DNA from: Caulobacter rhizosphaerae
Lineage (GTDB): Bacteria; Pseudomonadota; Alphaproteobacteria; Caulobacterales; Caulobacteraceae
NCBI RefSeq assembly: GCF_010977555.1
Contig: NZ_CP048815.1
Location: forward strand, 558,001 to 622,000
Length of the DNA: 64,000 nt
Direction of reading: 5' to 3'
Position 1 is the first letter of the stretch. The number at the start of each line of letters is the position of its first letter. Under the pieces are notes generated by a model that was not told the DNA's origin, ran no database searches, and was given only the letters and a program-made list of their open reading frames with translations. Shown piece after piece: positions 53,604-62,481 of the stretch. A program made the translations under genes and the position numbers.

Positions 53604-53615
53604 GATCGTCCTCCT

Positions 53616-54188
53616 TCAGCTGGCCGCGGCCAGGGTGACGACGACGGCGCCCTGGTAGGTGTCGTCGGCGACGGGGCGCAGCGCCGGGCCGCCAGCGGTG
53701 GCGAAGCCCGAGAGGCTGATCGTGATGTCGGCGCTGCCCGCCGTTTCGCGCACCTGCGAGGCCGCGGCGTTGGCGGCGGCTCCGGTCGAGTAGCTGGCCT
53801 CGATCGGCGTCCAGCCCGAGGCCGTGGCCGTGTAGTCGACGCCGCGCGAGAAACCCGTCGGCGGCGTGGTGACGAAGGCCTGGGCCGTCATGGCGGTGGC
53901 GGCGATGGTCAGCTGGCTGCGCGAGCTGCACTGGGTGCCGGTCAGCACCTTGGGCGGCGCCGCCAGGTCGGGGCGCAGCAGGCCGGTGCTGGTGTCGATC
54001 AGCACGCCAACGTCGAACAGGTTGTCGCCGTCGCTGAGCGCGCCGAGGGTGCAGACATTGTTGGGCACGTTGCCGGTGATCTGGATCGGGCCCGCGGAGT
54101 CCGAAGGGCCGACGGTCTGGGCGTGGGCGGCGGCGGCCAGGACCAGGAGGACCGGCGGCGCGATCAGCAGGGACAGGGTGCGATGCAT
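53616..54188 (-). CDS. SCPU-type pilus subunit 5
   Basis: A 190-residue secreted subunit with signal peptide (cleavage near AHA-Q, about 23), cysteines in NNVCTLGAL and GTQCSSRSQLTI, the shared TGFSRGVDYTATASGW segment, and the final strand ADDTYQGAVVVTLAAAS. Three bases separate it from the stop of subunit 4. The CN motif of other members is CS here. Confidence 0.88.
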   Translation of the reverse strand: MHRTLSLLIAPPVLLVLAAAAHAQTVGPSDSAGPIQITGNVPNNVCTLGALSDGDNLFDVGVLIDTSTGLLRPDLAAPPKVLTGTQCSSRSQLTIAATAMTAQAFVTTPPTGFSRGVDYTATASGWTPIEASYSTGAAANAAASQVRETAGSADITISLSGFATAGGPALRPVADDTYQGAVVVTLAAAS

Positions 54189-54191
54189 GGC

Positions 54192-54776
54192 TCAGCTCCC
54201 CGAGGCGTTCAGGCCCGCGTCGGGCCCGAGGGTGATGGTGACCAGGGCCAGGTAGGCGCCCGGCTGCAGCAGGTCGTCGGCGGCGGTGGCGAAGTCCGAG
54301 ACGACCAGGGTCAGGTCCGTCGCCTTGGGCGCTGCGCTGGTCGAGCGCGCGCCGTCGCCGGCGGCGTTGGTGGCGCTGGTGCGGACGGTGGCGGCCGTCG
54401 CCCCCCAGGCGCTGATCGAGCAGGTGTAGTTGACCGCGCCGGTGAAGCCGGTCTGGGCGACGCCGCTGGTCACCGCCAGGGGGGAGGCGCTGATGGCCAG
54501 GGCCGCGCCGCCATAGTTGCAGAAGGTCCCCGGCAGCTGGATCGTCTGGGCCGGGATCGCCGCCAGCCGTCCGACCCGGGCGCCCGAAGCCTCTGAGATC
54601 TGGCCCAGCGCCAGGCCGGCCGGGTTGGGTTCGCCCAGCATGCAGACCCGGCCGACCTGGGCGTCCAGTCCGACATTGCCCCGGGCCGGGTCCTGCGCCC
54701 TGGCCGACGTGGCGGCCAGGGACGCGGCGAGGGCCAAGGTGGTCGCCGCGAGTCCGACGGTTCGATGCTGGATCAT
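54192..54776 (-). CDS. SCPU-type pilus subunit 4
   Basis: A 194-residue secreted subunit: signal peptide (cleavage near ARA-Q, about 27), cysteines in GRVCMLGEP and GTFCNYGGAALAI, TGFTGAVNYTCSISAW with a third cysteine, and final strand QPGAYLALVTITLGPDA. Closest in layout to subunit 5. It lies 25 nt after the stop of subunit 3. Confidence 0.87.
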   Translation of the reverse strand: MIQHRTVGLAATTLALAASLAATSARAQDPARGNVGLDAQVGRVCMLGEPNPAGLALGQISEASGARVGRLAAIPAQTIQLPGTFCNYGGAALAISASPLAVTSGVAQTGFTGAVNYTCSISAWGATAATVRTSATNAAGDGARSTSAAPKATDLTLVVSDFATAADDLLQPGAYLALVTITLGPDAGLNASGS

Positions 54777-54801
54777 GACGACCTCCTTGCGGGCCCAGGG
54801 T

Positions 54802-55365
54802 TCAGGTGGCGGGAGACAGGGTGACGATCACCGAGCCGGCGTAGGATCCCGCCACCAGCCGTCCGCCGGTCGGGGTGGCCGGATCGGCGAAGCCGACGAC
54901 GATGTCGCTGCTGAAGACGCCGGTCGTGCTGCCCACGCCGCCGCCGGCGGCCAGGGTGCTGTCGCTGGCCGACACCGCGCCGCTGGCCGGCGAGGCCGTG
55001 GCGGTGGCCGTATAGTCGACCCGGCGGTCGAAACCGTTCGGGGCGGCGTCGGTGAAGCTGGTGTTGAGGATCGGCAGGGCTTCGACGGCCATGCTGGCCG
55101 ACACCCCGTTGCACCAGCCGTTCAGGGTGGCGGTGCGGCTGGTCAGCTTGGCGCCGTCCAGCCGGCCGATGACGGCGGTGTCACCGGCCAGCAGGGACAG
55201 TTCGCCCAGGTTCAGCACCACGTCGCCGGTCACGAACAGGCAGCGGTTTGCCACCGTGCCGTTGACCTGCACCGTGCCCGTCGCCGTCTGGGCCTGGGCC
55301 GCGCCCGCTCCGCAGGCGAGCACGAGGCTCGCCGCGGCGGCGGACAGGATGATCGGATGTCGCAT
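54802..55365 (-). CDS. SCPU-type pilus subunit 3
   Basis: A 187-residue secreted subunit with signal peptide (cleavage near AQA-Q, about 25), cysteines in ANRCLFVTG and GWCNGVSASMAV, the segment NGFDRRVDYTATATAS and the final strand VAGSYAGSVIVTLSPAT. VQVNGTV directly after the signal is shared with subunit 2 (VNVTGSV). Confidence 0.88.
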   Translation of the reverse strand: MRHPIILSAAAASLVLACGAGAAQAQTATGTVQVNGTVANRCLFVTGDVVLNLGELSLLAGDTAVIGRLDGAKLTSRTATLNGWCNGVSASMAVEALPILNTSFTDAAPNGFDRRVDYTATATASPASGAVSASDSTLAAGGGVGSTTGVFSSDIVVGFADPATPTGGRLVAGSYAGSVIVTLSPAT

Positions 55366-55390
55366 GATCGTGCTCCTGTCGCCTGGCGGG

Positions 55391-55975
55391 TCAGACCGGT
55401 TCGATGGTGATCGAGATGACGCTGGAATAGTTGCCGGCCATCAGCAGCGCGCCCGACGCGGTGTTCAGGGCGTAGGCCTTGACGGTCAGGTTGTTGGCCA
55501 CGTTGGCCAGGCTGCTGGACAGCGACTGGACCGTGGCGGCGGGCAGGGCCGCGGCGGTGACGTAGCTGACCGTCTGGGTCGAACCGGAGGCCAGGCTGGC
55601 GTCCAGCGCGGCGGTGTAGTCGATGACGTTGGCGTAGCCGGTCGGGGCGGTGGCGGTCGGGGCCAGGGCCAGGCGGGTCGAGCTCAGCGTCACCTTCGGA
55701 GCGGCGCTGTTGCAGTTGACCCGGAACTGGGTCGAGCCGCCGGGGGCGGCGTTGGTCGAGCCGGCTAGGGTGGGCGACAGCGCGCCGTCCGTGCCGGCCA
55801 GTTCGCCCAGCGGGATCGAGCCGCTGAAGCTGGAACCGGCGCCGCCGGTGATCACCACGCACTTGGCCGCGACGCTGCCGGTGACATTGACGGTGCCCGT
55901 GACCGTCTGGGCCAGGGCGGCGGGGGCGGCGGCGAGGCCCAGCAGGGCGGCGCCGATCAGGATGGTCTTGTTCAT
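55391..55975 (-). CDS. SCPU-type pilus subunit 2
   Basis: A 194-residue secreted subunit: signal peptide (about 1-22, cleavage near ALA-Q), TVTGTVNVTGSV, cysteines in AAKCVVITGG and RVNCNSAAPKVTL, TGYANVIDYTAALDAS, and the final strand MAGNYSSVISITIEPV. By strength of features and threonine/serine richness it could be the major shaft subunit, but this cannot be told from sequence. Confidence 0.88.
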   Translation of the reverse strand: MNKTILIGAALLGLAAAPAALAQTVTGTVNVTGSVAAKCVVITGGAGSSFSGSIPLGELAGTDGALSPTLAGSTNAAPGGSTQFRVNCNSAAPKVTLSSTRLALAPTATAPTGYANVIDYTAALDASLASGSTQTVSYVTAAALPAATVQSLSSSLANVANNLTVKAYALNTASGALLMAGNYSSVISITIEPV

Positions 55976-56087
55976 GTCATCTCACTCCCAAATGTTGCGC
56001 CGGCGAACCGGCCTGGTTTTGCGGGGCGAGCCCCAGTTCCCCCGGAAAGACGACCGGATCCGCCGGGGGAGCGGACCCGGAAGCGCG

Positions 56088-56759
56088 TCATGGCGAGACG
56101 GTGACCGTGACGGTCAGCGAGTCGGCGTAGGTGTTGGCCGCGGCCAGGATCTGGGCGCCGGCATAGGCGGCGCGGCGGACCCGCAGGTATGAGCCGGAGA
56201 CGTCGTAGGACGAGCCGTTCAACCGCAGCCCCTGGCTGGCGGTGGCGGGTCCCTTGAAAGTGCAGGTCGCGCCTGAGCTGGTCTTCAGGTCGCCGGTGTC
56301 GCAGGTGGCGCTGACCGGGGTGACCCCGACGTCGCCGACCAGGTTCAGGTCGACGAGATAGGGCGCGAGGTTGGTGTAGCCGGTCGACGGCGTGACGCTG
56401 GACGCCAGCAGGCCGCCGTTCTGCGAGATCACCGCCGCCCGGAACGGCACGGTGCATTCCAGTGTGAACGGGAAGTCGGCCGAGAAGGCGTTGTTGACCT
56501 CGCCCACGTCGGTCGAGCCGTTGGGGGCCAGGCCCGGGGCGAAACCGCAGCGGCCGCCCACCGAGGCGGTGACCGGGATGGACAGCACGATATTGGACGG
56601 CGATCCGCCGGCATAGGCCGTGACTTGGGCGTGGGCCCGGTCAGCGCCCGCGGCCAAGACCGCCAACAGGATCATGCCGCCGCCGACCAGCCAATCCAGC
56701 CGCCGCGGCTTGCGTTCCGAGCGCATAGCCCGGGAAATCATTATGCGTTTGCCTGCCAT
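56088..56759 (-). CDS. SCPU-type pilus subunit 1 (first gene of the chaperone-usher operon)
   Basis: A secreted subunit of up to 223 residues and the most divergent of the seven. The export signal follows a basic N-terminus (RSERKPRR) and ends near AHA-Q. Cysteines lie in GGRCGFAPG and TLECTVPFRAAV, plus a second pair (ATCDTG, ATCTFKG) that the other subunits lack. Final strand ADSLTVTVTVSP. Start is uncertain: ATG 56759 has AAGGG upstream, but if the TTAA box at 56777 is a promoter element, ATG 56741 or 56726 is more likely. Confidence 0.84.
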   Translation of the reverse strand: MAGKRIMISRAMRSERKPRRLDWLVGGGMILLAVLAAGADRAHAQVTAYAGGSPSNIVLSIPVTASVGGRCGFAPGLAPNGSTDVGEVNNAFSADFPFTLECTVPFRAAVISQNGGLLASSVTPSTGYTNLAPYLVDLNLVGDVGVTPVSATCDTGDLKTSSGATCTFKGPATASQGLRLNGSSYDVSGSYLRVRRAAYAGAQILAAANTYADSLTVTVTVSP

Positions 56760-56776
56760 CGCCCAGCCCTTGTTGA

Positions 56777-56791
56777 TTAACAAGTTCTTAA
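56777..56791. promoter_or_regulatory. CtrA-type box (TTAA-N7-TTAA) upstream of the chaperone-usher operon
   Basis: TTAACAAGTTCTTAA matches the CtrA full-site pattern, which is the same on both strands. It is 18-65 nt upstream of the possible starts of the first subunit gene, depending on which ATG is used. Binding is inferred. Confidence 0.5.
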
Positions 56792-57113
56792 TGCTTGGAA
56801 GACGATTGCAGAGATCTAGAAGTGTGAAATCCCCCAGCTTGGGTATGCGTAGTAGTTTCGCCTATATGGGGAATTGTCCCGAGGGTTTATTTGTTATGGT
56901 GACTTTAATAATACAAATATCCTAAAGACTACGCCTGTTGAGAGCAATGTGCATTTATCCTGCGTCAAACCGACGCTATTATGTATTCATTAATCTCAGG
57001 TTGTGGAAATTCTTGCCTAATATGCCTTTAGATGAGGAACGCACGAACCCGGAAACAAGGGTTCGGCTAGATGCTGGCGCCAAAGACCAGCGGACAGGGA
57101 GAAGGGGCAGGGC
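56792..57113. other. AT-rich divergent promoter region between chaperone-usher operon and LuxR-type gene
   Basis: About 320 nt without a gene, rich in A and T (for example 56880-57010). A hairpin CGAACCC/GGGTTCG at 57044-57065 lies about 50 nt before the LuxR-type start and may be part of its leader. I cannot place core promoters with confidence. Confidence 0.5.
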
Positions 57114-57695
57114 ATGGACGGCACGCATTCGCTGGCCGCGTTACGAGATTTCGAGATCATAAGGTTTTGTCTCGACGAGGATGAAGTGGCCCGGATCGTG
57201 GTCGATCCCCAGGGGCTGCTCCTGTGGCGGTCCAGGGCGGCGGCGATTTTGCTGCTGCACGGGGACTGTCCGCTGGTCGATCGAGCCGGCAAGCTGGGCG
57301 GCGTCGATCGCCGCACCCAGCAGTTCCTGAACGAGCGGCTGGACGAGGCCTTCGCGGGCGAGGAAATCTGCCAGTTCATCGAGACGGATCAGGAGCGCCG
57401 CTTCCTGCTGCGGATGCGTCCGGTCGACGAGGACGGCGAGCGGGCGGTGGTGATCACGCTCAAGGACTTCGAGGCGCCGGTCCATATCCCGCGGCTCGAG
57501 CGGCTGTTTGGCCTCAGCGCCATGGAGGCGCGGATCCTGCAGCTGATCATCGAGGGCGCCAGCGCCGAGCGGATCGCCGACAGCAAGGCCATCTCGATCC
57601 TGACGGTGCGAACCCATATCAAGCACATCCACAGCAAGATGGACGTCCGCTCCAAGGAGGAGATCCTGGCGATGATCGTCAAGATCTTCGCCTGA
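57114..57695 (+). CDS. LuxR-type regulator with PAS-like N-terminus, second of a pair
   Basis: A 193-residue regulator with a PAS-like N-terminal part (about 20-120, RIVVDPQGLLLWRSRAAAILL and RFLLRMRPVDEDGERAVVITLKDF in part) and a C-terminal LuxR helix-turn-helix (about 132-188, LSAMEARILQLIIEGASAERIAD, then LTVRTHIKHIHSKM). No receiver domain. It is divergent from the chaperone-usher operon, which it probably controls, and mirrors the regulator at 46481 on the other flank. The two share layout and length but are clearly diverged. Confidence 0.9.
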   Translation: MDGTHSLAALRDFEIIRFCLDEDEVARIVVDPQGLLLWRSRAAAILLLHGDCPLVDRAGKLGGVDRRTQQFLNERLDEAFAGEEICQFIETDQERRFLLRMRPVDEDGERAVVITLKDFEAPVHIPRLERLFGLSAMEARILQLIIEGASAERIADSKAISILTVRTHIKHIHSKMDVRSKEEILAMIVKIFA

Positions 57696-58163
<468 letters not shown>

Positions 58164-58182
58164 ACCCCCGTTAAACCCGCAG

Positions 58183-58821
58183 TCAGATCTCGATGACGCC
58201 CCGGCGGGCCGCCACGGTCACCGCGTGGGTGCGGTCGGCGACGTCGAGCTTGGCGAAGATGCTCTTCAGGTGGGCCTTCACCGTGTCTTCCGACAGCGAC
58301 AGGTCCCAGGCGATCTGTTTGTTGGCCCGGCCCGCGGCGACCAGGCGCAGCACGTGGATCTCGCGCTCGCTCAGGGCCTCGTCGATGGCGTGGATGGCGA
58401 TCTCGTGGGCGACCTCGGGCTGCAACTGGCGGCGGCCGGCGTGGACGTTGCGGATGGTGTCCAGCAGTTCGCGGCGCAGGGTGCTCTTGAGCAGATAGCC
58501 GGTGGCGCCGGCCTTCAGGGCGCGCAGGGCCTGGACGTCGCCGGCATAGGTGGTCAGCACCACGATCCGGGCGGCCGGGACTTCGGCGCGGATGGCCTCG
58601 ATAGCTTCCAGCCCGCTCATGCCGGGCATCTGCAGGTCCATCAGCGTCACGTCGGGCCGCAGTTCCCGGTGGCGAGTCACGGCCTCGGCGCCGTTCTCGG
58701 CCTCGCCGACCAGCACCATGTCCGGCTGCAGGGCCAGGACGGCGGCCACACCTTCGCGCAGCATCGGATGGTCGTCGACGACCAGGACACGGATCTGCGG
58801 GCCGGTGGGGGCGGCGGTCAT
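58183..58821 (-). CDS. NarL/FixJ-type response regulator
   Basis: A 212-residue regulator: receiver domain (about 10-125) with acidic pair VVDDH, phosphoacceptor D62 in TLMDLQMPG and the lysine in LLKST, then a LuxR helix-turn-helix (about 148-205, SEREIHVLRLVAAGRANKQIAWDLSLSEDTVKAHL in part). Only one base separates its start from the stop of the upstream sensor kinase gene, so it is that kinase's partner. Target genes unknown. Confidence 0.95.
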   Translation of the reverse strand: MTAAPTGPQIRVLVVDDHPMLREGVAAVLALQPDMVLVGEAENGAEAVTRHRELRPDVTLMDLQMPGMSGLEAIEAIRAEVPAARIVVLTTYAGDVQALRALKAGATGYLLKSTLRRELLDTIRNVHAGRRQLQPEVAHEIAIHAIDEALSEREIHVLRLVAAGRANKQIAWDLSLSEDTVKAHLKSIFAKLDVADRTHAVTVAARRGVIEI

Positions 58822-58822
58822 G

Positions 58823-61800
58823 TCAGGTCTCGCTGGTCAGGGCGCGGCGCCGCAGGGAGGGCCAGGCGCGTCGGCCGGGGGCGAGGTAGGCGACGCCGCC
58901 CGGGACGGTCAACTCGATCTCGGTCCCGGCCCCGGGGCGGCTGCGCAGTTCGAACTCGGCCTGGATCTTGCGGGCCCGTTCGCCCATGCCCGTCAGGCCG
59001 AAATGCCCCTCGCGTCGGCCGCTGTCGAGCACGGCCTGGTCCAGGCCGACCCCGTCGTCGCGGAACAGGACGGTCAGCGCGCCGCTGCCATAGCCGACGG
59101 TGATCTCGACATTGCGGGCCTGGGCATGGCGCTGGGTGTTGAACAGGGCCTCCGACGCGATCCGCTCGATCTCCTCGCAGACCAGCGGGTGCAGGCGCCG
59201 CGGCGTTCCCTCGACCACCAGCCGCACCTTGATCGCCGGCTCCAGGCCGAGGCGTTCGGCCTGTTCGGCCAGGATCTCATGCAGGTCGCCGGCCCGGTCG
59301 GCGCGCAGGCTCCTCACCCGGTCGCGGCCCTCGACGATGACGTCGTCGGCGCGGTCCAGCGCGCTTTCCAGCGCCTGCCGGGCCGGCTGGTCGGCCGGGA
59401 TCTGGTCGACCACCGACTGCAGGCGCAGCATCAGGCCCTGGACGCCCTGCAGCAGGGTGTCGTGCAGTTCGCGGGCGATGCGCTCGCGCTCGGCCATGCG
59501 GTCCTGCAGCCGGCCGTGGATGCGGTCGGACATCTGGCGCAACCGCAGGGCGTAGAGACCCCACAGCAACCCGATCACCGCCAGGGCGCAGAGCGCGCGG
59601 AACAGGTTGGTCTGGACGAAGGTCGGCGGGATCTGGAACGTCAGGACCGCGCCCCGATCATTCCAAACGCCGTCGTTGTTGGCGGCCAGCACCTGGAAGC
59701 GATACCGGCCGGGCTTGAGATTGGTGTAGAAGGCCTGCCGCCGTCCGCCCGCCTCGACCCAGTCCTTGTCGACCCCCTCCAGGCGATAGCGGAAGCGCAC
59801 GCGTTCGGGAATGCTCAGGCTGAGCGCCGTATAGTCGATCTGCAGTTTCGAGGCCCCTTTGGGCAGGACCAGGTCGCGCGGATCGCGGCGGACCTGGCCG
59901 TTGACCGTCAGGGCGCGGATCGACACCGGCGGGGGCAGGGCGTTGCGGGCGATGCGGGCCGGGTCGATCCAGGCCACGCCTTCCAGGGTCAGCAGCCAGA
60001 TCCGCCCGTCGCCGCCCATGACCACGTCCCGGGCGCCATTCTGCTGCGGCGGACCGGGCAGGCCGTCCTTCATGTTGAACAGTCGATAGTGCAGCGGTCG
60101 CGCGGGGTCATCGAAGGCGCGGTCGAGGTCCTGAGTCCGCATCTGCACGACGCCCAGGGCCCCCAGGATCCAGGTCTGGCCCTCCGGCGTCTGGACGATG
60201 CCCTGGACGCCCTTGGCCCAGGGAAAGCGCGCGACCTGCAGGGCCTGGAAGCGGTCGCCGGTCAGGCGCAGCAGGCCGAACTCGCAGCCGATCAGGAAGT
60301 CCTTGGGCCCCTGGTAGAAGGCGCGCATGCCGCCGACGGCCAGCTTGGGCGGCGGGCGAAGCGTCTGCACCGCCCCGTCGGCGGCCAGCCGCGTCAGCGC
60401 CCTGGCCCTGGGCAGCAGCACGCGGCCTTCTCGGTCGATCCCGATGTTGTTGTAGACCGCCTCGGGCGCCAGCGGCGGGAACACCGTCCACCGGCCCTGG
60501 GCGTCGAGCCGGCCGTATCCGGTCGCGAACAGGGCCAGCCAGAGGTCTCCGCGACCGTCGATCACGCATCCGAAATAGGGCGAGGCGGGCGGAACCGGCG
60601 GGGCGACGGTGCGCGGCGGGGTCCCCAGTCGGGTCAGGGCGTCGCTCGACCCCAGCCACATCGCCCCGGCCTTGTCCTGGCAAAGCGCCGTGGGGTTGTC
60701 GAGCCGGTCGCGGACCCGCTTCGGCGCCTGGCCCGGCAGGGCCTGGTAGACGCTGTCGCTGTCGGCCGCCCAGACCGCCCCGTCCCGATCGGCGAACTGC
60801 ATGTAGCCGAAGCGCGACGAGCGGGCGATCCCGGGCTCGACCACCACATTGGCCGCTCGCAGGCGATCGAGGCCCGCCGAGGCGCCGATCCAGATATTGC
60901 CCTCCCGGTCCTCCAGGATCGGCACCGCCTTGTTGGAGCTCAGCCCGTCCTTGGCCTCGTAGGTCTCGGCGTGCGGCCGAGACGCGCCGGCCGTGAGGGC
61001 GGCGTCCGGTCGGGCGACGCGGAAGACCCCGGTCGAGAACGTCGTGCCCCACAGGGCGCCGTCCCGGTCGAACAGGATGCGGGCGTAGCGGGCGGAGTCC
61101 GAGACGGCGTAGCCCGCCATGCCGGGCTTGGCCTTCTCCCCTTTCGCCACGTTCGGCAGGGGGCGGGCGCCCAGCGAGTCCGAGACCCACAGCCGGCCGT
61201 CGGCGTCCTCGGCCAGACCCGCCCCGGCGCCCATGACCACGTCGGCGCGCTCGAAACGCCGCGCTCCACGCCGCAGGAAGGACAGGCTGCCGTCGATCGC
61301 CACCCACAGCGTGCCGTCGCGGGCGGCCTTCAGGTCCATGATGTAGCCTTCGGGCAGGTTCCACGACGGGTCGATGTCCTGGCGCTTGCCCCCGACGAAC
61401 CGGGCGAGGTTGTGCTGGATGCTGTTGAGCGCCGCCCAGACGGTCCCGTCCGGGGCCGCGGTCATGGTCAGGACGCCGTCGCGGTCAGTGCTGGGAAGTT
61501 CGCGCAGCTTGCCGTCGCGAAAGACGGCGATGCCGCCTCGCCGATAGCCGGCCCAGAGCTCGCCCGAGGCGGTGACGACCAGCGCATTGACGTGCTGGGA
61601 GTGGGAATAGTCGTCGTCGGCCAGGGGAACGGCTTCGAACGTGACGCCGTCGAACCGATAGAGGCCGCTGGCCGCGCCTAACCACAGATAGCCGTCGGGC
61701 GTCTGGGCCAGGGCCCAGACATTGGTCGGCGCGCCGTCTTCGGCCGTCCAGCTGGTGTGCTTGAACTGGAGGATCGAGCGGGCCGGATCCAGGGCCAGGG

Positions 61801-61861
61801 CTGGGCCGCCGAGGTTCAGCAGCAGGACGATCGCGAGGAGAAGTCTGGCGGCCGTCTTCAT
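58823..61861 (-). CDS. Two-component sensor kinase with periplasmic beta-propeller (Reg_prop/Y_Y_Y, HisKA_3)
   Basis: A 1012-residue sensor kinase: signal/N-terminal membrane segment (about 1-23); repeated Reg_prop propeller units (about 35-680, for example TPDGYLWLGAASGLYRFDGV, DREGNIWIGASAGLDRL); a Y_Y_Y domain (about 690-755, RFRYRLEGVDKDWVEAGGRRQAFYTNLKPGRYRF in part); one membrane helix (about 760-785, LCALAVIGLLWGLYAL); a HisKA_3 domain with H800 in RIARELHDTLLQG; and an HATPase domain ending VPGG. Such propeller sensors read extracytoplasmic signals, often carbohydrates. Its partner regulator follows immediately. Confidence 0.95.
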   Translation of the reverse strand: MKTAARLLLAIVLLLNLGGPALALDPARSILQFKHTSWTAEDGAPTNVWALAQTPDGYLWLGAASGLYRFDGVTFEAVPLADDDYSHSQHVNALVVTASGELWAGYRRGGIAVFRDGKLRELPSTDRDGVLTMTAAPDGTVWAALNSIQHNLARFVGGKRQDIDPSWNLPEGYIMDLKAARDGTLWVAIDGSLSFLRRGARRFERADVVMGAGAGLAEDADGRLWVSDSLGARPLPNVAKGEKAKPGMAGYAVSDSARYARILFDRDGALWGTTFSTGVFRVARPDAALTAGASRPHAETYEAKDGLSSNKAVPILEDREGNIWIGASAGLDRLRAANVVVEPGIARSSRFGYMQFADRDGAVWAADSDSVYQALPGQAPKRVRDRLDNPTALCQDKAGAMWLGSSDALTRLGTPPRTVAPPVPPASPYFGCVIDGRGDLWLALFATGYGRLDAQGRWTVFPPLAPEAVYNNIGIDREGRVLLPRARALTRLAADGAVQTLRPPPKLAVGGMRAFYQGPKDFLIGCEFGLLRLTGDRFQALQVARFPWAKGVQGIVQTPEGQTWILGALGVVQMRTQDLDRAFDDPARPLHYRLFNMKDGLPGPPQQNGARDVVMGGDGRIWLLTLEGVAWIDPARIARNALPPPVSIRALTVNGQVRRDPRDLVLPKGASKLQIDYTALSLSIPERVRFRYRLEGVDKDWVEAGGRRQAFYTNLKPGRYRFQVLAANNDGVWNDRGAVLTFQIPPTFVQTNLFRALCALAVIGLLWGLYALRLRQMSDRIHGRLQDRMAERERIARELHDTLLQGVQGLMLRLQSVVDQIPADQPARQALESALDRADDVIVEGRDRVRSLRADRAGDLHEILAEQAERLGLEPAIKVRLVVEGTPRRLHPLVCEEIERIASEALFNTQRHAQARNVEITVGYGSGALTVLFRDDGVGLDQAVLDSGRREGHFGLTGMGERARKIQAEFELRSRPGAGTEIELTVPGGVAYLAPGRRAWPSLRRRALTSET

Positions 61862-62019
61862 GCTTGATCGCCCCCGCCGGCCGCCAACGCTCCAGGCCTT
61901 GTTTTCACGAGCCGAGGTCGCGCGAAATCTCGAAAGGGTGACGCGCGGCTCCCCCGTCGGGAGCTTAACGGGAGAGGCGAGAACGGGATAGCGCTGTGGC
62001 CTGCAACAGGACGCGTCCC

Positions 62020-62376
62020 ATGTTTCTCGGCGCCATGTTTCCAGGCGGTCTGGTCGGCGTGGCGCTGCTGCTCGGGCGCCTGGCCGCCGCGGCGGTGCTG
62101 GCCCTTGTGATGCGCGGCTTCGTGCAGGACGCGCCGTGGGCGGTCTTTCCGATCATTGTTCTCGCGGCCAGCCTGGCGGCCGGGCTTCTGACCCGCTTCG
62201 CCTCGGCCTGCTGTGCGGTCTTGTTGACGGTCGGCGCGGGGAGGGCGGATGGAGCGATGGCCGCCGTCCTGGCGCTCAACGCCTTGCATGTCGTCGGGCT
62301 GGTGCTCACCGGAGGAGGGGCCTATTCGCTGGACGCGCGGCTGTTCGGCCGGCGCGTGATCCGGCTGGACGACTGA
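62020..62376 (+). CDS. Small membrane protein, DoxX-like
   Basis: A 118-residue membrane protein with three to four hydrophobic helices and the C-terminal motif GGGAYSLDARLFGRRVI, common in DoxX-like/putative oxidoreductase membrane proteins. Function unknown. ATG 62020 has AACAGGA about nine bases upstream; a GTG at 61996 would add eight residues. It precedes the AraC-type gene by 105 nt in the same direction. Confidence 0.75.
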   Translation: MFLGAMFPGGLVGVALLLGRLAAAAVLALVMRGFVQDAPWAVFPIIVLAASLAAGLLTRFASACCAVLLTVGAGRADGAMAAVLALNALHVVGLVLTGGGAYSLDARLFGRRVIRLDD

Positions 62377-62481
62377 CCCGGCCACCCGATCGGGCGACGG
62401 GCGCCTACCCGTTCGGGATTTACCGGATCTCGCCTTCGACCGATCGTCCGGCCATGTCCTTGCCACCAGGGGAAGCATGCC

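Noticed and set aside
58550..61681. 1043-codon plus-strand open frame opposite the propeller sensor kinase
   Set aside because: Antisense to a gene with unmistakable domains; no motif of its own.
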